The notes under the pieces: model-generated
The model's database searches: none
What the model was told of the DNA's origin: nothing
Seen by the model: only the letters and a program-made list of their open reading frames with translations
In this document: one piece after another, positions 31,106-40,782 of the stretch
Position numbering within the stretch: position 1 is the first letter of the stretch
Layout of the letters: the number at the start of each line of letters is the position of its first letter
Assembly (NCBI RefSeq): GCF_019799965.1
Contig: NZ_JABGCJ010000009.1
Coordinates: 1 to 64,000 of the forward strand
DNA: 64,000 bases
Source of the DNA: Modestobacter italicus
GTDB lineage: Bacteria > Actinomycetota > Actinomycetes > Mycobacteriales > Geodermatophilaceae
Reading direction: 5' to 3'
Made by a program: the position numbers and the translations under genes

Positions 31106-32293
31106 ATGAAGGCAGTGACCTGGCACGGCAAGCAGGACGTCCGGGTGGACACCGTGGACGACCCCTTCGTCCAGGCCCCCACTGATGCGGTGATCCGGGT
31201 GACGACCACCAACATCTGCGGCTCCGACCTGCACCTCTACGACCCGCTGGCGCCGTTCATGGGCGTGGGCGACGTGCTCGGTCACGAGGCGATGGGCCAG
31301 GTGGTCGAGGTCGGCGCGGAGACCGGTGACCTGAAGGTCGGTGACCGGGTCTCCATCCCGTTCCAGATTTCCTGCGGGCACTGCTGGATGTGCAAGCAGC
31401 ACCTGTACACGCAGTGCGAGACCACGCAGGTGCGCGACCAGGGGATGGGTGCGGCGCTCTTCGGCTTCTCCAAGCTCTACGGCGAGGTCCCGGGCGGGCA
31501 GGCGGAGTACCTGCGGGTGCCGCAGGCGCAGTTCACCCACATCAAGCTGCCCGAGGGGCCGGCCGACGACCGGTTCGCCTACCTCTCCGACATCCTGCCC
31601 ACGGCGTGGCAGGGCGTGGAGTACGCCGGGGTGCCCGACGGTGGCACGCTCGTGGTCCTCGGGCTCGGTCCGATCGGTGACTTCGCCTGCCGGATCGGCC
31701 AGCACCGGGGCTACCGGGTGATCGGTGTCGACCTGGTGCCCGAGCGGCTGGCCCGGGTCGCGGCCCGCGGCATCGAGGTGGTGGACCTCCGCGAGCACGA
31801 GGACGACCTGGGCGACGCGATCCGGGACATGACCGACGGTCGCGGACCGGACTCGGTGCTCGACGCCGTCGGCATGGAGGCGCACGGGTCGCCGGCCACC
31901 GGCTTCGTGCAGAAGGCGGCCGGTCTGCTCCCGAGGGCGGTCGCCTCGCCGGTGATGAAAGAGGTCGGCGTCGACCGGCTCAACGCCCTGTACTCGGCGA
32001 TCGACATCGTGCGGCGGGGCGGCACCATCTCGATCTCCGGTGTCTACGGCGGGGCAGCCGACCCGATGCCGATGATCACGCTGTTCGACAAGCAGATCCA
32101 GCTCCGGATGGGCCAGGCGAACATCAAGCGCTGGATCCCGGAGATCATGCCGCTGCTCACCGATGCCGACCCGCTCGGCGTCGACACCTTCGCCACCCAC
32201 CGGCTGCCGATGTCCCAGGCGCCGGAGGCCTACAAGGCGTTCCAGGAGAAGGCTGACGGGTACGTGAAGGTGCAGCTCAAGCCGGAGCTCTGA
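31106..32293 (+). CDS. Zinc-dependent alcohol/formaldehyde dehydrogenase-like
   Basis: 395 residues. The catalytic zinc site is seen in TNICGSDLHLY and VLGHEAMG. The structural zinc lobe is ISCGHCWMCKQHLYTQC (Cys spacing slightly variant). The NAD(P) fold is TLVVLGLGPIGDFACR. The length and the long loop after the structural zinc are as in the glutathione-independent formaldehyde dehydrogenase branch. It oxidises an alcohol or aldehyde with NAD in the cytoplasm. ATG 31106 begins MKAVTWHGKQDVRV, the family start. It is monocistronic; a GC-rich duplicated stretch follows. Confidence 0.9.
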   Translation: MKAVTWHGKQDVRVDTVDDPFVQAPTDAVIRVTTTNICGSDLHLYDPLAPFMGVGDVLGHEAMGQVVEVGAETGDLKVGDRVSIPFQISCGHCWMCKQHLYTQCETTQVRDQGMGAALFGFSKLYGEVPGGQAEYLRVPQAQFTHIKLPEGPADDRFAYLSDILPTAWQGVEYAGVPDGGTLVVLGLGPIGDFACRIGQHRGYRVIGVDLVPERLARVAARGIEVVDLREHEDDLGDAIRDMTDGRGPDSVLDAVGMEAHGSPATGFVQKAAGLLPRAVASPVMKEVGVDRLNALYSAIDIVRRGGTISISGVYGGAADPMPMITLFDKQIQLRMGQANIKRWIPEIMPLLTDADPLGVDTFATHRLPMSQAPEAYKAFQEKADGYVKVQLKPEL

Positions 32294-32342
32294 GGCCCCG
32301 CCAGTGGCCGGCCCGACCGGGTCGGCCACCCGCGCGCCCACG

Positions 32343-32465
32343 CCCCGGTGTCCCCGTCCCGGGACCGATGGCCACAGGTGCCGGCCGAACGGGTCGGCCG
32401 GGTCACCCGGATGGGGGCGGTCGGCGCTGGTGGAGACTCCGGTGTCCCCGTCCCCGGACCGATGG
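32343..32465. repeat. Duplicated segment upstream of the GGDEF gene
   Basis: About 29 bases (CCGGTGTCCCCGTCCC, one variable base, then GGACCGATGG) occur at 32343-32371 and 32437-32465, 94 bp apart. Preceding them, CCGGGTCGGCCA and CGGGTCGGCCGGG are also related. This looks like an old duplication of 80-95 bp in the leader region. Confidence 0.6.
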
Positions 32466-32471
32466 GGCTGC

Positions 32472-33479
32472 ATGTGGTGGAGGCGTAGCGCACCGGAGGT
32501 CGCCACCGCCCGGGTCATCGCGCCGGTCATCGGCGCGCTCTACGTCGCCGGTGGGCTGGCCGTCCTCGCCCTGGTGACGCTGTGGGTGGGGGACCTCGAC
32601 GGACGCGCCGCCGTGCTCGGCGCGATCGGCGGGGTCGCGGCGGTCGCGGGGGCCTCGGTCGTCCGGTGGGGCCACCAGCTGCCCCGCCCGCTGTTCCACC
32701 TGCTGGTGCTGGTGGGTACCGCGCTGATCAGCACGGTGGTCGCCCTGGCCCCGGACCCGGTGAGCGCGCTGGCGCTGGCCGGCATCTACTCCTTCGTCGC
32801 GGTCGCCGCGTTCTTCCTCTTCGCACCCCCGCTCGCGGCGGCCTACCTCCTGACCGCGATCACCGCGGGCACCGTCGTGCTCTCCGTCCGCGGCGTGCCG
32901 GCCGGCCCCGTGGTCGTCCTGGCCGTGGTCACCTGCACCATCGCGCTCGTGGTCGCCACCCTGGTGCGGCGGGCCTCGACGGCCAGCCTGGACGGGCTGA
33001 CCGGGCTGGCGAACCGGCGGGGGTTCGACGACTCGCTGGAGGAGGCGCTGCGCGTGGCGGCCCGGTCGGGTGGCCGCTTGTCCGCGGCGCTGGTCGACGT
33101 CGACCACTTCAAGGCGATCAACGACCAGCACGGGCACGCGGCCGGTGACGAGCTGCTGCGGACCGTGGCCGGCGAGTGGCTGCCGCGCGTCCCGCGGGGT
33201 GCGGTGCTCGCCCGGCACGGCGGGGACGAGTTCGCCTTGCTGCTGCCCGACCACGACGGCCCCGCTGCGCTGGCCGTCGTGGAGGAGCTCCGGGTCGCCA
33301 GCGCCCAGGTGGCCCTGTCGATCGGGGTGGCCGAGCACCGGCCCGGGGAGCTCGCCTCGCAGCTGATGCGCCGGGCCGACACCGCCCTCTACCGGGCCAA
33401 GGCCGCCGGCCGCGGCCGGTCCGCGCTCCACGACCAGCCCGGCACCGGTCGGCGCGGCGTCGGCGGGCGCTCGCGCTGA
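32472..33479 (+). CDS. Membrane GGDEF diguanylate cyclase
   Basis: 335 residues. Six membrane helices (about 14-155) carry no recognisable sensor domain. The GGDEF domain follows: [40 protein letters not shown] and the active-site [14 protein letters not shown]. These make c-di-GMP from two GTP. The residues five before GGDEF (VLAR) do not form the RxxD inhibitory site, so product inhibition is not expected. ATG 32472 gives [10 protein letters not shown]; the upstream part of the frame is repeat DNA. Confidence 0.9.
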   Translation: MWWRRSAPEVATARVIAPVIGALYVAGGLAVLALVTLWVGDLDGRAAVLGAIGGVAAVAGASVVRWGHQLPRPLFHLLVLVGTALISTVVALAPDPVSALALAGIYSFVAVAAFFLFAPPLAAAYLLTAITAGTVVLSVRGVPAGPVVVLAVVTCTIALVVATLVRRASTASLDGLTGLANRRGFDDSLEEALRVAARSGGRLSAALVDVDHFKAINDQHGHAAGDELLRTVAGEWLPRVPRGAVLARHGGDEFALLLPDHDGPAALAVVEELRVASAQVALSIGVAEHRPGELASQLMRRADTALYRAKAAGRGRSALHDQPGTGRRGVGGRSR

Positions 33480-33495
33480 CCGGCCCGGCCGGTCA
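33477..33495. terminator. Hairpin made of two convergent stop codons
   Basis: TGACCGGC (33477-33484), loop CCG, GCCGGTCA (33488-33495). The first arm begins with the stop of the GGDEF gene and the second ends with the stop of glgM on the other strand, so each gene carries a terminator stem directly at its stop. Confidence 0.65.
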
Positions 33496-34674
33496 ACTGC
33501 GGGCGGCGAGCACCGTTTCGTAGACCTCGACGGTCTGCTGGGCGATGGCCGGCCAGCCGAACTCGGCGAGCACCCGCTCGCGGCCGGCCACGCCCATCGC
33601 GGCGGCGCGGTCCGGGTCGGCCAGCAACTCGGCCATCCGGGCGGCCAGCCCGGCGGCGAAGGCGGCCGGGTCGTCGGCGTCGTAGGGCACCAGCAGGCCG
33701 GTGCGGCCGTCGTCGACCACCTCGGGGATGCCGCCCACGGCGCTGGCGACCACCGCCGTCCCGCAGGCCGCGGCCTCCAGGTTCACGATGCCCAGCGGCT
33801 CGTACACCGAGGGGACGACGAACACCGTCGCGCCGGTGATCAGCGGGACCAGCTGCTCGCGGGGCAGCATCTGCTCGATCCAGACCACACCGGTGCGCCG
33901 GGACTGCAGCTCGGCCACCGCGTCGGCCACCTGCTGGCGCTCGGCCGGGGTGTCGGCGGCACCGGCGCAGAGCACCAGCCCGGCCTCGGGGGGCAGCTGC
34001 TCGGCCGCGGCCAGCAGGTGCACCAGCCCCTTCTGCCGGGTGATCCGGCCGACGAACAGCGCGTACGGCCGGTCGGGGTCGACGCCCAGGTCGCGGACGA
34101 CGTCGGGCGCCTCGACCGGGCGGTAGGCCTGCGCGTCCACGCCGTTGCCGACCACGAAGACCTTCGCCGGGTCCAGGTCGGGGTAGACGTCGAGCACGTC
34201 GGTGCGCATGCCCCGGCTCACCGCGATCACCGCGTCGGCGGCGTCGTAGGCGGTGCGCTCGACCCAGGAGGACAGCCGGTAACCGCCACCGAGCTGGTCG
34301 GCCTTCCACGGCCGGCGGGGCTCCAGGGAGTGCGCGGTCACCACGTGGGCGGACCCGTGCACCAGCTGGGCGAGCAGGCCGGCGGAGTTGGCGTACCAGG
34401 TGTGCGAGTGCACCAGGTCGGCGTCGGCCAGGGCCGCGGCGATCTCCACGTCGACCCCCACCGCCTGCAGCGCGCCGTTGGCCGACTGCAGTCCGCTGGG
34501 CACGCCGTGGCCTGTCGCGTCCGGACGCGGACCACCGAAGCAGTGCACGTCCAGCTCCGGGCCGCGCTCCAGCCCACGCAGGGCCGCGACCAGGTGCTCG
34601 ACGTGCACCCCGGCCCCTCCGTAGACGTCCGGCGGCCATTCCCTCGTCACCACTCCCACGCGCACGCGACTCAC
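33493..34674 (-). CDS. glgM: Glycogen/maltose-1-phosphate synthase (GT4)
   Basis: 393 residues. A GT4 GT-B fold: the N-terminal [20 protein letters not shown] with the sugar-nucleotide loop, then [33 protein letters not shown] and the donor-site motif [19 protein letters not shown] with Glu. The family (GlgM, formerly GlgA of actinobacteria) uses ADP-glucose. In mycobacteria Rv1212c makes maltose-1-phosphate for alpha-glucan, and is divergent from glgC exactly as here. GTG 34674 or 34665 can be the start. Product assignment (GlgM rather than GlgA) rests on synteny and family. Confidence 0.9.
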   Translation of the reverse strand: MSRVRVGVVTREWPPDVYGGAGVHVEHLVAALRGLERGPELDVHCFGGPRPDATGHGVPSGLQSANGALQAVGVDVEIAAALADADLVHSHTWYANSAGLLAQLVHGSAHVVTAHSLEPRRPWKADQLGGGYRLSSWVERTAYDAADAVIAVSRGMRTDVLDVYPDLDPAKVFVVGNGVDAQAYRPVEAPDVVRDLGVDPDRPYALFVGRITRQKGLVHLLAAAEQLPPEAGLVLCAGAADTPAERQQVADAVAELQSRRTGVVWIEQMLPREQLVPLITGATVFVVPSVYEPLGIVNLEAAACGTAVVASAVGGIPEVVDDGRTGLLVPYDADDPAAFAAGLAARMAELLADPDRAAAMGVAGRERVLAEFGWPAIAQQTVEVYETVLAARS

Positions 34675-34737
34675 CCTAGGTGGTGGTGCACTCGCGCGTG
34701 CTGCGCGCAAGATCGCGCGAACTGCCAGCCCAGCAGT

Positions 34738-34743
34738 TACGTT
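34738..34743 (+). promoter_or_regulatory. -10 element of glgC (leaderless)
   Basis: TACGTT ends 6 nt before ATG 34750 in the 75-bp region between glgM and glgC. Confidence 0.5.
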
Positions 34744-34749
34744 GCGTCC

Positions 34750-35970
34750 ATGCGTGGCGGTCCGAAGGTCCTGGGAATCGTGCTGGCCGGTGGCGAGGGC
34801 AAGCGCCTCGCCCCCCTGACGCAGGACCGGGCCAAGCCCGCCGTGCCCTTCGGGGGCAACTACCGGCTCATCGACTTCGTGCTCTCGAACCTGGTCAACG
34901 CCGACATCCGGCGGATCGCGGTGCTGACCCAGTACAAGAGCCACTCCCTGGACCGGCACATCACCACGGTCTGGCGCATGTCGACCCTGCTGGGCAGCTA
35001 CATCACCCCGGTGCCGGCGCAGCAGCGGCTGGGCCCGCGCTGGTACACCGGCAGCGCCGACGCGATCTACCAGAGCCTCAACCTCATCTACGACGACCGG
35101 CCCGAGATCGTCGTCGTCTTCGGCGCCGACCACGTGTACCGGATGGACCCGGCGCAGATGATCGAGCAGCACCTGGCCACCGGCGCCGGTGTCACCGTCG
35201 CCGGGCTGCGCGTGCCACGCCAGGAGGCCACCGCCTTCGGCGTGATCGACGCCGACGAGAACGGCAAGGTCCGGCAGTTCCTGGAGAAGCCGGCCGACCC
35301 GCCCGGCATGCCCGGCAGCCCCGACGAGACCTTCGCCTCGATGGGCAACTACGTCTTCACCACCGACGCGCTGCTCGAGGCCCTGCGGGTGGATGCCGCC
35401 GACGAGAACTCGGTGCACGACATGGGCGGCTCGATCATGCCGATGATGGCCGACGCCGGTGACGCCTACGTCTACGACTTCAGCAGCAACGTCGTCCCCG
35501 GCGAGACCGAGCGCGACCACGGCTACTGGCGCGACGTCGGGACGCTGGACGCCTACTACGACTCGCACATGGACCTGGTGTCGGTCTCGCCGGTGTTCAA
35601 CCTCTACAACGACCGCTGGCCGATCTACACCCTGCCGCCGATGCTGCCGCCGGCGAAGTTCGTGCTGGGTGGCCGCGCCGAGGAGTCGATGGTCAGCGCG
35701 GGCGTGATCATCGACGGCGGCTCCGTGCACGGCTCGGTGGTCTCCCCGGGCGTGCGGCTCGAGCGCGGTTCCCGGGTCGAGGGCAGCGTGCTGATGGACG
35801 GCGTGCACATCGGCGAGGGCGCGATCGTCCGCCGGGCGATCCTGGACAAGAACGTCGTCGTCCCGCCCGGCGCGCACATCGGCGTCGACCTGGACCGCGA
35901 CCGCGAGCGCTACCACGTGAGCGCCGGTGGCGTGACCATCCTCGGCAAGGGCGCCCGCGCGATCGGTTAG
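34750..35970 (+). CDS. glgC: Glucose-1-phosphate adenylyltransferase
   Basis: 406 residues. The nucleotidyltransferase N-terminus shows [20 protein letters not shown] and [20 protein letters not shown], then [26 protein letters not shown] and the glucose-site FLEKP. The C-terminal third is a left-handed beta-helix ([20 protein letters not shown]). It makes ADP-glucose and pyrophosphate from ATP and glucose-1-phosphate and feeds the divergent glgM. Full length for the family (about 405). Confidence 0.96.
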   Translation: MRGGPKVLGIVLAGGEGKRLAPLTQDRAKPAVPFGGNYRLIDFVLSNLVNADIRRIAVLTQYKSHSLDRHITTVWRMSTLLGSYITPVPAQQRLGPRWYTGSADAIYQSLNLIYDDRPEIVVVFGADHVYRMDPAQMIEQHLATGAGVTVAGLRVPRQEATAFGVIDADENGKVRQFLEKPADPPGMPGSPDETFASMGNYVFTTDALLEALRVDAADENSVHDMGGSIMPMMADAGDAYVYDFSSNVVPGETERDHGYWRDVGTLDAYYDSHMDLVSVSPVFNLYNDRWPIYTLPPMLPPAKFVLGGRAEESMVSAGVIIDGGSVHGSVVSPGVRLERGSRVEGSVLMDGVHIGEGAIVRRAILDKNVVVPPGAHIGVDLDRDRERYHVSAGGVTILGKGARAIG

Positions 35971-35979
35971 AGGACCCCC

Positions 35980-36534
35980 GTGCCCCCCGACCCTCGCTCC
36001 GCTCACGCCGGGACCCTGCACGAGGGCCGCACCGGCACGGCCCCGCTGATCGTCACGCTGCTGCTGGACGACGCCGCGCAGCAGCGGTTCGACCGGTTGC
36101 GCGCGGCGCACTTCCCGGCCGAGCGGAACCACCTGCAGGCGCACGTCACGCTCTTCCACGCGCTGCCGGGGGAGCAGCTGGGGCCGGTGCGCGACGAGCT
36201 GCGGGCGGCAGCTGACCGGCCGGCGTTCGACGTCACCGTCACCGGGGTGCGGTTCCTCGGCCGCGGGGTGGCGCTGGACCTGGAGTCAGGTGAGCTCACC
36301 GGGCTGCGGGCCGGGCTGGCCGGCGCCTTCGACCCGTGGCTGACCCGGCAGGACCGGCAGTGGTCCCGCCCGCACGTGACCGTGCAGAACAAGGTCGCCC
36401 CCGACGTCGCCCGCGCGCTGCACGCGCAGCTGTCCGCCGCCTTCCGGCCGGAGACGGTCACCGCCCGCGGGCTGGGCCTGTGGCACTACCGCGGTGGCCC
36501 CTGGGAGCCCGCCGACCGCTTCCCGTTCCGCTGA
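35980..36534 (+). CDS. 2'-5' RNA ligase (2H phosphoesterase) family protein
   Basis: 184 residues. The two HxTx motifs of the 2H superfamily are HVTLF (His 55) and HVTVQNK (His 132), on either side of a pseudo-symmetric fold. Such enzymes act on 2',3'-cyclic or 2'-5' phosphodiesters of RNA or nucleotides. The first 23 residues are poorly conserved-looking, and translation could start later. It follows glgC by 9 bp and may be cotranscribed with it; no functional link is obvious. Confidence 0.85.
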   Translation: MPPDPRSAHAGTLHEGRTGTAPLIVTLLLDDAAQQRFDRLRAAHFPAERNHLQAHVTLFHALPGEQLGPVRDELRAAADRPAFDVTVTGVRFLGRGVALDLESGELTGLRAGLAGAFDPWLTRQDRQWSRPHVTVQNKVAPDVARALHAQLSAAFRPETVTARGLGLWHYRGGPWEPADRFPFR

Positions 36535-36568
36535 CCCGCTGCCCCGGCTCTCGAGAGCGGCTGCTTCC

Positions 36569-37246
36569 TCAGGTGCGTTTGGTGGCGACCAGGAGGCCGG
36601 TGCCGATCGGCAGCACCGCGCAGGTGAGGGTCTCGTCCTCGCGCAGGGTGCGGGCGATCTCCCGCCAGGCGACGGTCTGCGGGTCGCGGGCCGAGCGGTC
36701 GGCGATCCGGGCCTCGGCGAGGAGGCCGTGGCAGACCAGCGAGCCGCCGCGGCGGATCAGCCCGAGCAGGCCGTCGAGGTGGGCGGAGTACTCCAGCGGC
36801 GGGCCGGCGCAGCTGACCAGGTCGTAGCCGCCGGGGGAGAGGCGGGGCAGCACCTCGCCGGGGGTGCCGAAGATCAGCCGGGTGCGGCCGCTGGGGATGC
36901 CGGCCTCGGTGAACGCCCGCCGGGCGGCGCGCAGCTCGGCCGGGTCGGCGTCCAGCGAGGTGAGCACCCCGTCGGTCCGCATGCCCTGCAGCAGCCACAG
37001 CCCGGCCACGCCGCCACCGCTGCCGATCGAGACGACCGAGCGGGCGTCGCTGGAGGCGGCGAGGACGGCGAGGGTGGCGCCGACCGCGGGCTCGACGGGG
37101 GCCGGGGTGCCGAAGGCACTGGCCGACGTCAGGGCCCGCTGTCGCGCTGCGGCCTGGGCCGGGCTCTCGGTGGCGAAGCTGTCGGCGTAGTCCGCAGCGC
37201 TGGTCGGGGACCCTCCTGAGGGGGGCGGTCCGGCAGCGCTGGTCAC
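36569..37246 (-). CDS. O-methyltransferase-like SAM enzyme
   Basis: 225 residues. SAM-binding core: [19 protein letters not shown] (motif I), [18 protein letters not shown] (Asp of motif II), then [20 protein letters not shown] and [19 protein letters not shown]. It is the homologue by position of Rv1220c, a methyltransferase gene divergent from sigE in mycobacteria. GTG 37246 ([12 protein letters not shown]) lies 6 nt behind TACCCT, which supports it against much longer readings. The substrate is unknown. Confidence 0.88.
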   Translation of the reverse strand: MTSAAGPPPSGGSPTSAADYADSFATESPAQAAARQRALTSASAFGTPAPVEPAVGATLAVLAASSDARSVVSIGSGGGVAGLWLLQGMRTDGVLTSLDADPAELRAARRAFTEAGIPSGRTRLIFGTPGEVLPRLSPGGYDLVSCAGPPLEYSAHLDGLLGLIRRGGSLVCHGLLAEARIADRSARDPQTVAWREIARTLREDETLTCAVLPIGTGLLVATKRT

Positions 37247-37252
37247 TGGGCG

Positions 37253-37258
37253 AGGGTA
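37253..37258 (-). promoter_or_regulatory. -10 element of the O-methyltransferase gene (leaderless)
   Basis: TACCCT on the minus strand (37258 to 37253), 6 nt before GTG 37246. Confidence 0.5.
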
Positions 37259-37350
37259 GTGGCGGCACCGGGGTCCGCGCCCGGGAGGGGTGGCGCCACC
37301 GTCGTCCGCCCGGGTGTTCCTGGCAACTGGCTGTGGGTCGGCCGGTGACG

Positions 37351-37377
37351 GGAACACCGCTCCGCTCCTCGCCCGTT
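37351..37377 (+). promoter_or_regulatory. ECF (SigE-type) promoter in front of sigE
   Basis: GGAAC at 37351-37355 and CGTT at 37374-37377 are separated by 18 bp, in agreement with the GGAAC/GTT promoters of actinobacterial SigE-like ECF factors. It would give positive autoregulation of sigE, with a leader of about 70-100 nt to the likely start codons. Confidence 0.5.
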
Positions 37378-37458
37378 GGAGCGGGCGTGCGTCTCTCGCG
37401 TACCACCAGCCAGCCTGCCGTCGAGCGGTCCACCCCCGGTGGGGAGGTGTCCGCGCCC

Positions 37459-38103
37459 GTGGTCTGCGATCCTGGGCCGGTGACCGGATCCGCCGCCGCC
37501 GAGCCCGCGGGGCAGGGGCTGCCCGAGCCCGCCGCCGCAGCGACCGAGCCGTGGGTGGCCCCGACCTGGGAGCAGGTCGTCCGCGACCACTCCGCACGCG
37601 TGTACCGGCTGGCCTACCGGCTGTCGGGCAACCAGCAGGACGCCGAGGACCTCACCCAGGAGACGTTCGTGCGGGTGTTCCGCTCGCTGGCGGACTTCTC
37701 CCCGGGCACCTTCGAGGGCTGGCTGCACCGGATCACCACGAACCTCTTCCTGGACATGGTCCGGCGGCGGCAGCGGATCCGGTTCGACGCGCTGCCCGAG
37801 GACACCGAGCGGTTGCCCGGCTCCGCGCCCTCGCCGGAGCAGGTCTACGCCGACACCCACCTCGACCCGCAGGTGCAGGCCGCACTCGACGCGCTGAGCC
37901 CGGAGTTCCGCGTTGCCGTCGTCCTGTGCGACATCGAGGGCCTCACCTACGAGGAGATCTCGGCGACGCTGGGCATCAAGCTGGGCACCGTCCGCAGCCG
38001 CATCCACCGCGGCCGGGTGCAGCTGCGCGAGACCCTGGCGCACATGGCCCCGAACCGCACAGCCGCCGGCCGCGCCGCGCTGGCCGCCGGGGAGGTGTCG
38101 TGA
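37459..38103 (+). CDS. sigE: ECF sigma factor SigE
   Basis: 214 residues from GTG 37459, which follows GGGGAGG by 11 nt. Alternatives in the same frame are GTG 37333 (256 residues, but inside the promoter) and GTG 37480. Region 2: [20 protein letters not shown] and [20 protein letters not shown]; region 4: [20 protein letters not shown] and [20 protein letters not shown]. The order sigE-rseA-htrA-tatB and the divergent methyltransferase gene are those of Rv1220c-Rv1224. It directs the envelope and surface stress response. M. tuberculosis SigE is also made from several starts. Confidence 0.92.
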   Translation: MVCDPGPVTGSAAAEPAGQGLPEPAAAATEPWVAPTWEQVVRDHSARVYRLAYRLSGNQQDAEDLTQETFVRVFRSLADFSPGTFEGWLHRITTNLFLDMVRRRQRIRFDALPEDTERLPGSAPSPEQVYADTHLDPQVQAALDALSPEFRVAVVLCDIEGLTYEEISATLGIKLGTVRSRIHRGRVQLRETLAHMAPNRTAAGRAALAAGEVS

Positions 38104-38696
38104 GCATCTCGGAGAGCCACCTCGCCCAGGAGGCGATCGCCGCCCTCGTCGACGGGGAGCTGTCCGGTGGGGCAGCCGGCCGCGCTGCCCGGCACCTGGG
38201 CGGCTGCGCCCAGTGCCGGATGGCGGTCGCCGCGCAGCGGGAGGCCAAGGACGCCCTGCAGCGGGGGGTCGACGTCGACGTCCCCTGTGACCTGCTGTCC
38301 CGGCTGAAGGCGATCCCGTTCACCGCGGACGTGCCCGGCAGCGGAGGGCTGGGCACGCTGAGCGCGGGTGCCGACGGGCTCACCACCACTGGACTGGGCG
38401 GCTCGTGGGCCATCCCGCTCGCGCCGCCCGAGCCGCCGGCCCGCCACGACGGCAGCGGCCGCTGGCTGCGCCGCGGTGTCACCGGTGCGCTGGCCGGGTT
38501 GGGGCTCGGCGTCGCCGTGCTCGCGGTCGGCCTGCCGGCCGGGGACGTGCCCGCCGACGAGGTCGCGCGGCCCGGGCAGGTCACCGGGCCGGTCAGCCGC
38601 ACGATCCCGACCGAGCGCACCGACATCGTGCCGCCGGTGGTGCGCACGATGACCGTGGGCGCCAGCTCCACGCTGCCCCCGGACGGGACGCCCTGA
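38100..38696 (+). CDS. rseA: Anti-sigma E factor RseA
   Basis: 198 residues. The zinc-associated anti-sigma motif HLGGCAQC (His 32, Cys 36, Cys 39; HX3CX2C) lies in the N-terminal helical domain. A possible single membrane helix ([20 protein letters not shown]) is at about 122-141, with a short outer tail. It holds SigE inactive until stress. The GTG overlaps the sigE stop (GTGA) and has GGAGG in front, so the two proteins are made together. In mycobacteria RseA is released by phosphorylation and proteolysis. Confidence 0.9.
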   Translation: MSISESHLAQEAIAALVDGELSGGAAGRAARHLGGCAQCRMAVAAQREAKDALQRGVDVDVPCDLLSRLKAIPFTADVPGSGGLGTLSAGADGLTTTGLGGSWAIPLAPPEPPARHDGSGRWLRRGVTGALAGLGLGVAVLAVGLPAGDVPADEVARPGQVTGPVSRTIPTERTDIVPPVVRTMTVGASSTLPPDGTP

Positions 38697-38761
38697 GCGA
38701 GACGCCCGGCCCCCACCCGACCGGTCCCCGGCGGGTCGACGAGCGCGCCGATGACCAGCGG

Positions 38762-40294
38762 GTGGACCAGGCAGCCGTCTTCGGACGGCCGGCCGGCACC
38801 ACCGGCGCCTTCGCGCCCACCGACGTCCGGCTGCAGCCGGGTCCGGCAGCGCGGCCCGAGCCGCACCCGGGCCAGCAGGCCGCCTTCGGTCGGCCGCAGG
38901 AGGTCACCGGCTCCTTCAGCGGCGACCGGCCGGTGCCCGCGCCGAGGCCGCTGCCGCCGCCACCGCCGGAGGCCGTGCTGCGCGCCTTCGCACCCCGCGA
39001 CGGGGCCTCCGGCCTCGGGGAACCGCTCGGCGGCCGCCCGCAGCGGCGGCGCACCGCGGCCGCGCCGTTCTGGAAGCCCGACGCCACGGCCGACCCCTGG
39101 CGCGACCCCTACGCGCCCGCCGGTCTCGGCGCGCCGGCCGAGTACCCCCGCGAGGAGCTGCAGCCCGGCCCGGTCGTCGTCGACGCCCAGGGCCGCCGCA
39201 AGGTACGGCTGCGTGACCTCTCGCTCCGGCTGACCACCCTCGCGCTGCTCTGCCTGCTCCTGGTCGGCGTCGTCGGGGGCACCACCGCCTGGTTCCTCGG
39301 CCGCACCGCCGACGAGGAACCGCTGCTCTCGCCGGGCACGCAGCTCTCCGAGGTCTCCCCGGGCACCAGCCGGGAGCCGGGCTCGGTGGCCGACATCGCC
39401 GGGCGGATCACCCCCGCGGTCGTCTCCATCGAGGTGCGGCTGGCCAACGCCGGGGCGACCGGGTCCGGTGTGGTCGTCGACGCCGACGAGGGCTACATCG
39501 TCACCAACAACCACGTCGTCTCCGGGGCGGCGGATGCCGAGGACGCCGAGATCCGCGCGGTCTTCGACGACGGCAGCGGCAGCCCGGCCCGGATCGTGGG
39601 ACGTGACCCGGCCAGCGACCTCGCCGTCCTGAAGGTGGAGAAGCCGGGGCTGGTCGCGGCTTCCCTGGGCGATCCGGCGGGTCTGGTCGTCGGTGACCCG
39701 GTCGTGGCGATCGGCTCGCCGCTGGGCCTGGCCGGGACGGTCACCAGCGGCATCGTCAGTGCGCTCGACCGCCCGGTCCGGCTCTCCGGCGAGGGCAGCG
39801 ACACCAACGCGGTGATCAGCGCGGTGCAGACCGACGCCCCGATCAACCCGGGCAACTCCGGTGGCGCGCTCGTCGACGGCACCGGCGCGGTCATCGGGAT
39901 CAACACCGCGATCGCGTCCGTGGGCGGCAACGGCACCACCGGCGGCTCGATCGGGCTCGGCTTCGCCATCCCGATCGACACCGTCCGCGACATCGCCGAG
40001 CAGCTGATCTCCACCGGGTCGGCGGTGCACGCCACCCTCGGGGTGAACGCGCGATCGGTCACCGACGGCACCCGGGACGGTGCCCTCGTGGTGAACGTCG
40101 AGCCCGGCAGCGGTGCGGCCGAGGCAGGCGTGCAGGAGCAGGACGTCGTGATCGCGGTGGACGGCGAGGCGGTGGGCAGCTCCGAGGAGCTGGTCGTCGC
40201 CGTCGACGCCCGTGAGCCGGGCGACACGGTGACCCTCGAGCTGGTGCGCAACGGGGGCTCGCGCGAGGTCCAGGTCACCCTCGGCGCCGCCTGA
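38762..40294 (+). CDS. htrA: HtrA-family serine protease with PDZ domain
   Basis: 510 residues from GTG 38762. A disordered Pro/Gly/Ala-rich cytoplasmic part of about 150 residues and one membrane helix (LTTLALLCLLLVGVVGGTTA) come first. The trypsin-like domain has its triad in TNNHVV (His near 250), SDLAVLKV (Asp near 285) and NPGNSGGALV (Ser near 365). A C-terminal PDZ domain follows (TLGVNARSV to the end). It degrades or chaperones misfolded envelope proteins. Coding-type GC3 continues upstream to a CTG at 38693 that overlaps the rseA stop (CTGA), so the real N-terminus may be 23 residues longer ([11 protein letters not shown]). Confidence 0.93.
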   Translation: MDQAAVFGRPAGTTGAFAPTDVRLQPGPAARPEPHPGQQAAFGRPQEVTGSFSGDRPVPAPRPLPPPPPEAVLRAFAPRDGASGLGEPLGGRPQRRRTAAAPFWKPDATADPWRDPYAPAGLGAPAEYPREELQPGPVVVDAQGRRKVRLRDLSLRLTTLALLCLLLVGVVGGTTAWFLGRTADEEPLLSPGTQLSEVSPGTSREPGSVADIAGRITPAVVSIEVRLANAGATGSGVVVDADEGYIVTNNHVVSGAADAEDAEIRAVFDDGSGSPARIVGRDPASDLAVLKVEKPGLVAASLGDPAGLVVGDPVVAIGSPLGLAGTVTSGIVSALDRPVRLSGEGSDTNAVISAVQTDAPINPGNSGGALVDGTGAVIGINTAIASVGGNGTTGGSIGLGFAIPIDTVRDIAEQLISTGSAVHATLGVNARSVTDGTRDGALVVNVEPGSGAAEAGVQEQDVVIAVDGEAVGSSEELVVAVDAREPGDTVTLELVRNGGSREVQVTLGAA

Positions 40295-40410
40295 GCCCGG
40301 GCCCGCGGGCGGGCCGGACACCAGTTGTTGGGGTTGCGCTCAGCTGCTGGTCAGTCGGCCCACCTACGCTGGACACGACCGCGGCGCGCGGTCGGGTGCG
40401 AGGAGGAACG

Positions 40411-40782
40411 GTGTTCAACTCGATCGGCTGGGGCGAGATCGTCGTCCTGGCGCTGGCCGCGCTGTTCATCTTCGGCCCCGACCGGCTGCCCTCGCTGGCC
40501 AAGGACGCGGCCACCGGGCTGAAGAAGGCACGCGAGGCGGTCACCGGGGTGCGGGGCCAGCTGCACGACACCCTGGGCGACGACTTCGACCACCTGCGGG
40601 ACATCGACCTGCGGCAGTACCACCCCAAGACCTTCATCCGGCAGCAGCTGCTCGCCGACGACGACGACGCGCCCCGATCGACCGCCGGTGGGGCGACCGC
40701 GGCATCCAGGGCGCGGTCCGCGCAGCTGACCCGCACCCGCGCCGCCGGCAGCCCGCCGCCGTTCGACGCCGACGCCACCTGA
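40411..40782 (+). CDS. tatB: Twin-arginine translocase subunit TatB
   Basis: 123 residues. A short N-terminal membrane helix (GEIVVLALAALFIFG), the conserved GPDRLPSLAKDAATGLKKAR amphipathic helix, and a variable C-terminal region. It forms the Tat receptor with TatC for folded proteins. GTG 40411 is preceded by AGGAGG (40401-40406), which sets the start. A TACGCT at 40365-40370 may be its own -10. The position after htrA matches Rv1224. Confidence 0.92.
   Translation: MFNSIGWGEIVVLALAALFIFGPDRLPSLAKDAATGLKKAREAVTGVRGQLHDTLGDDFDHLRDIDLRQYHPKTFIRQQLLADDDDAPRSTAGGATAASRARSAQLTRTRAAGSPPPFDADAT

Noticed and set aside
36546-36558. GCTCTCGAGAGC palindrome between LigT-like and methyltransferase genes as terminator
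   Set aside because: It is a loop-less 12-bp palindrome without extending arms, so too weak to claim as a terminator.
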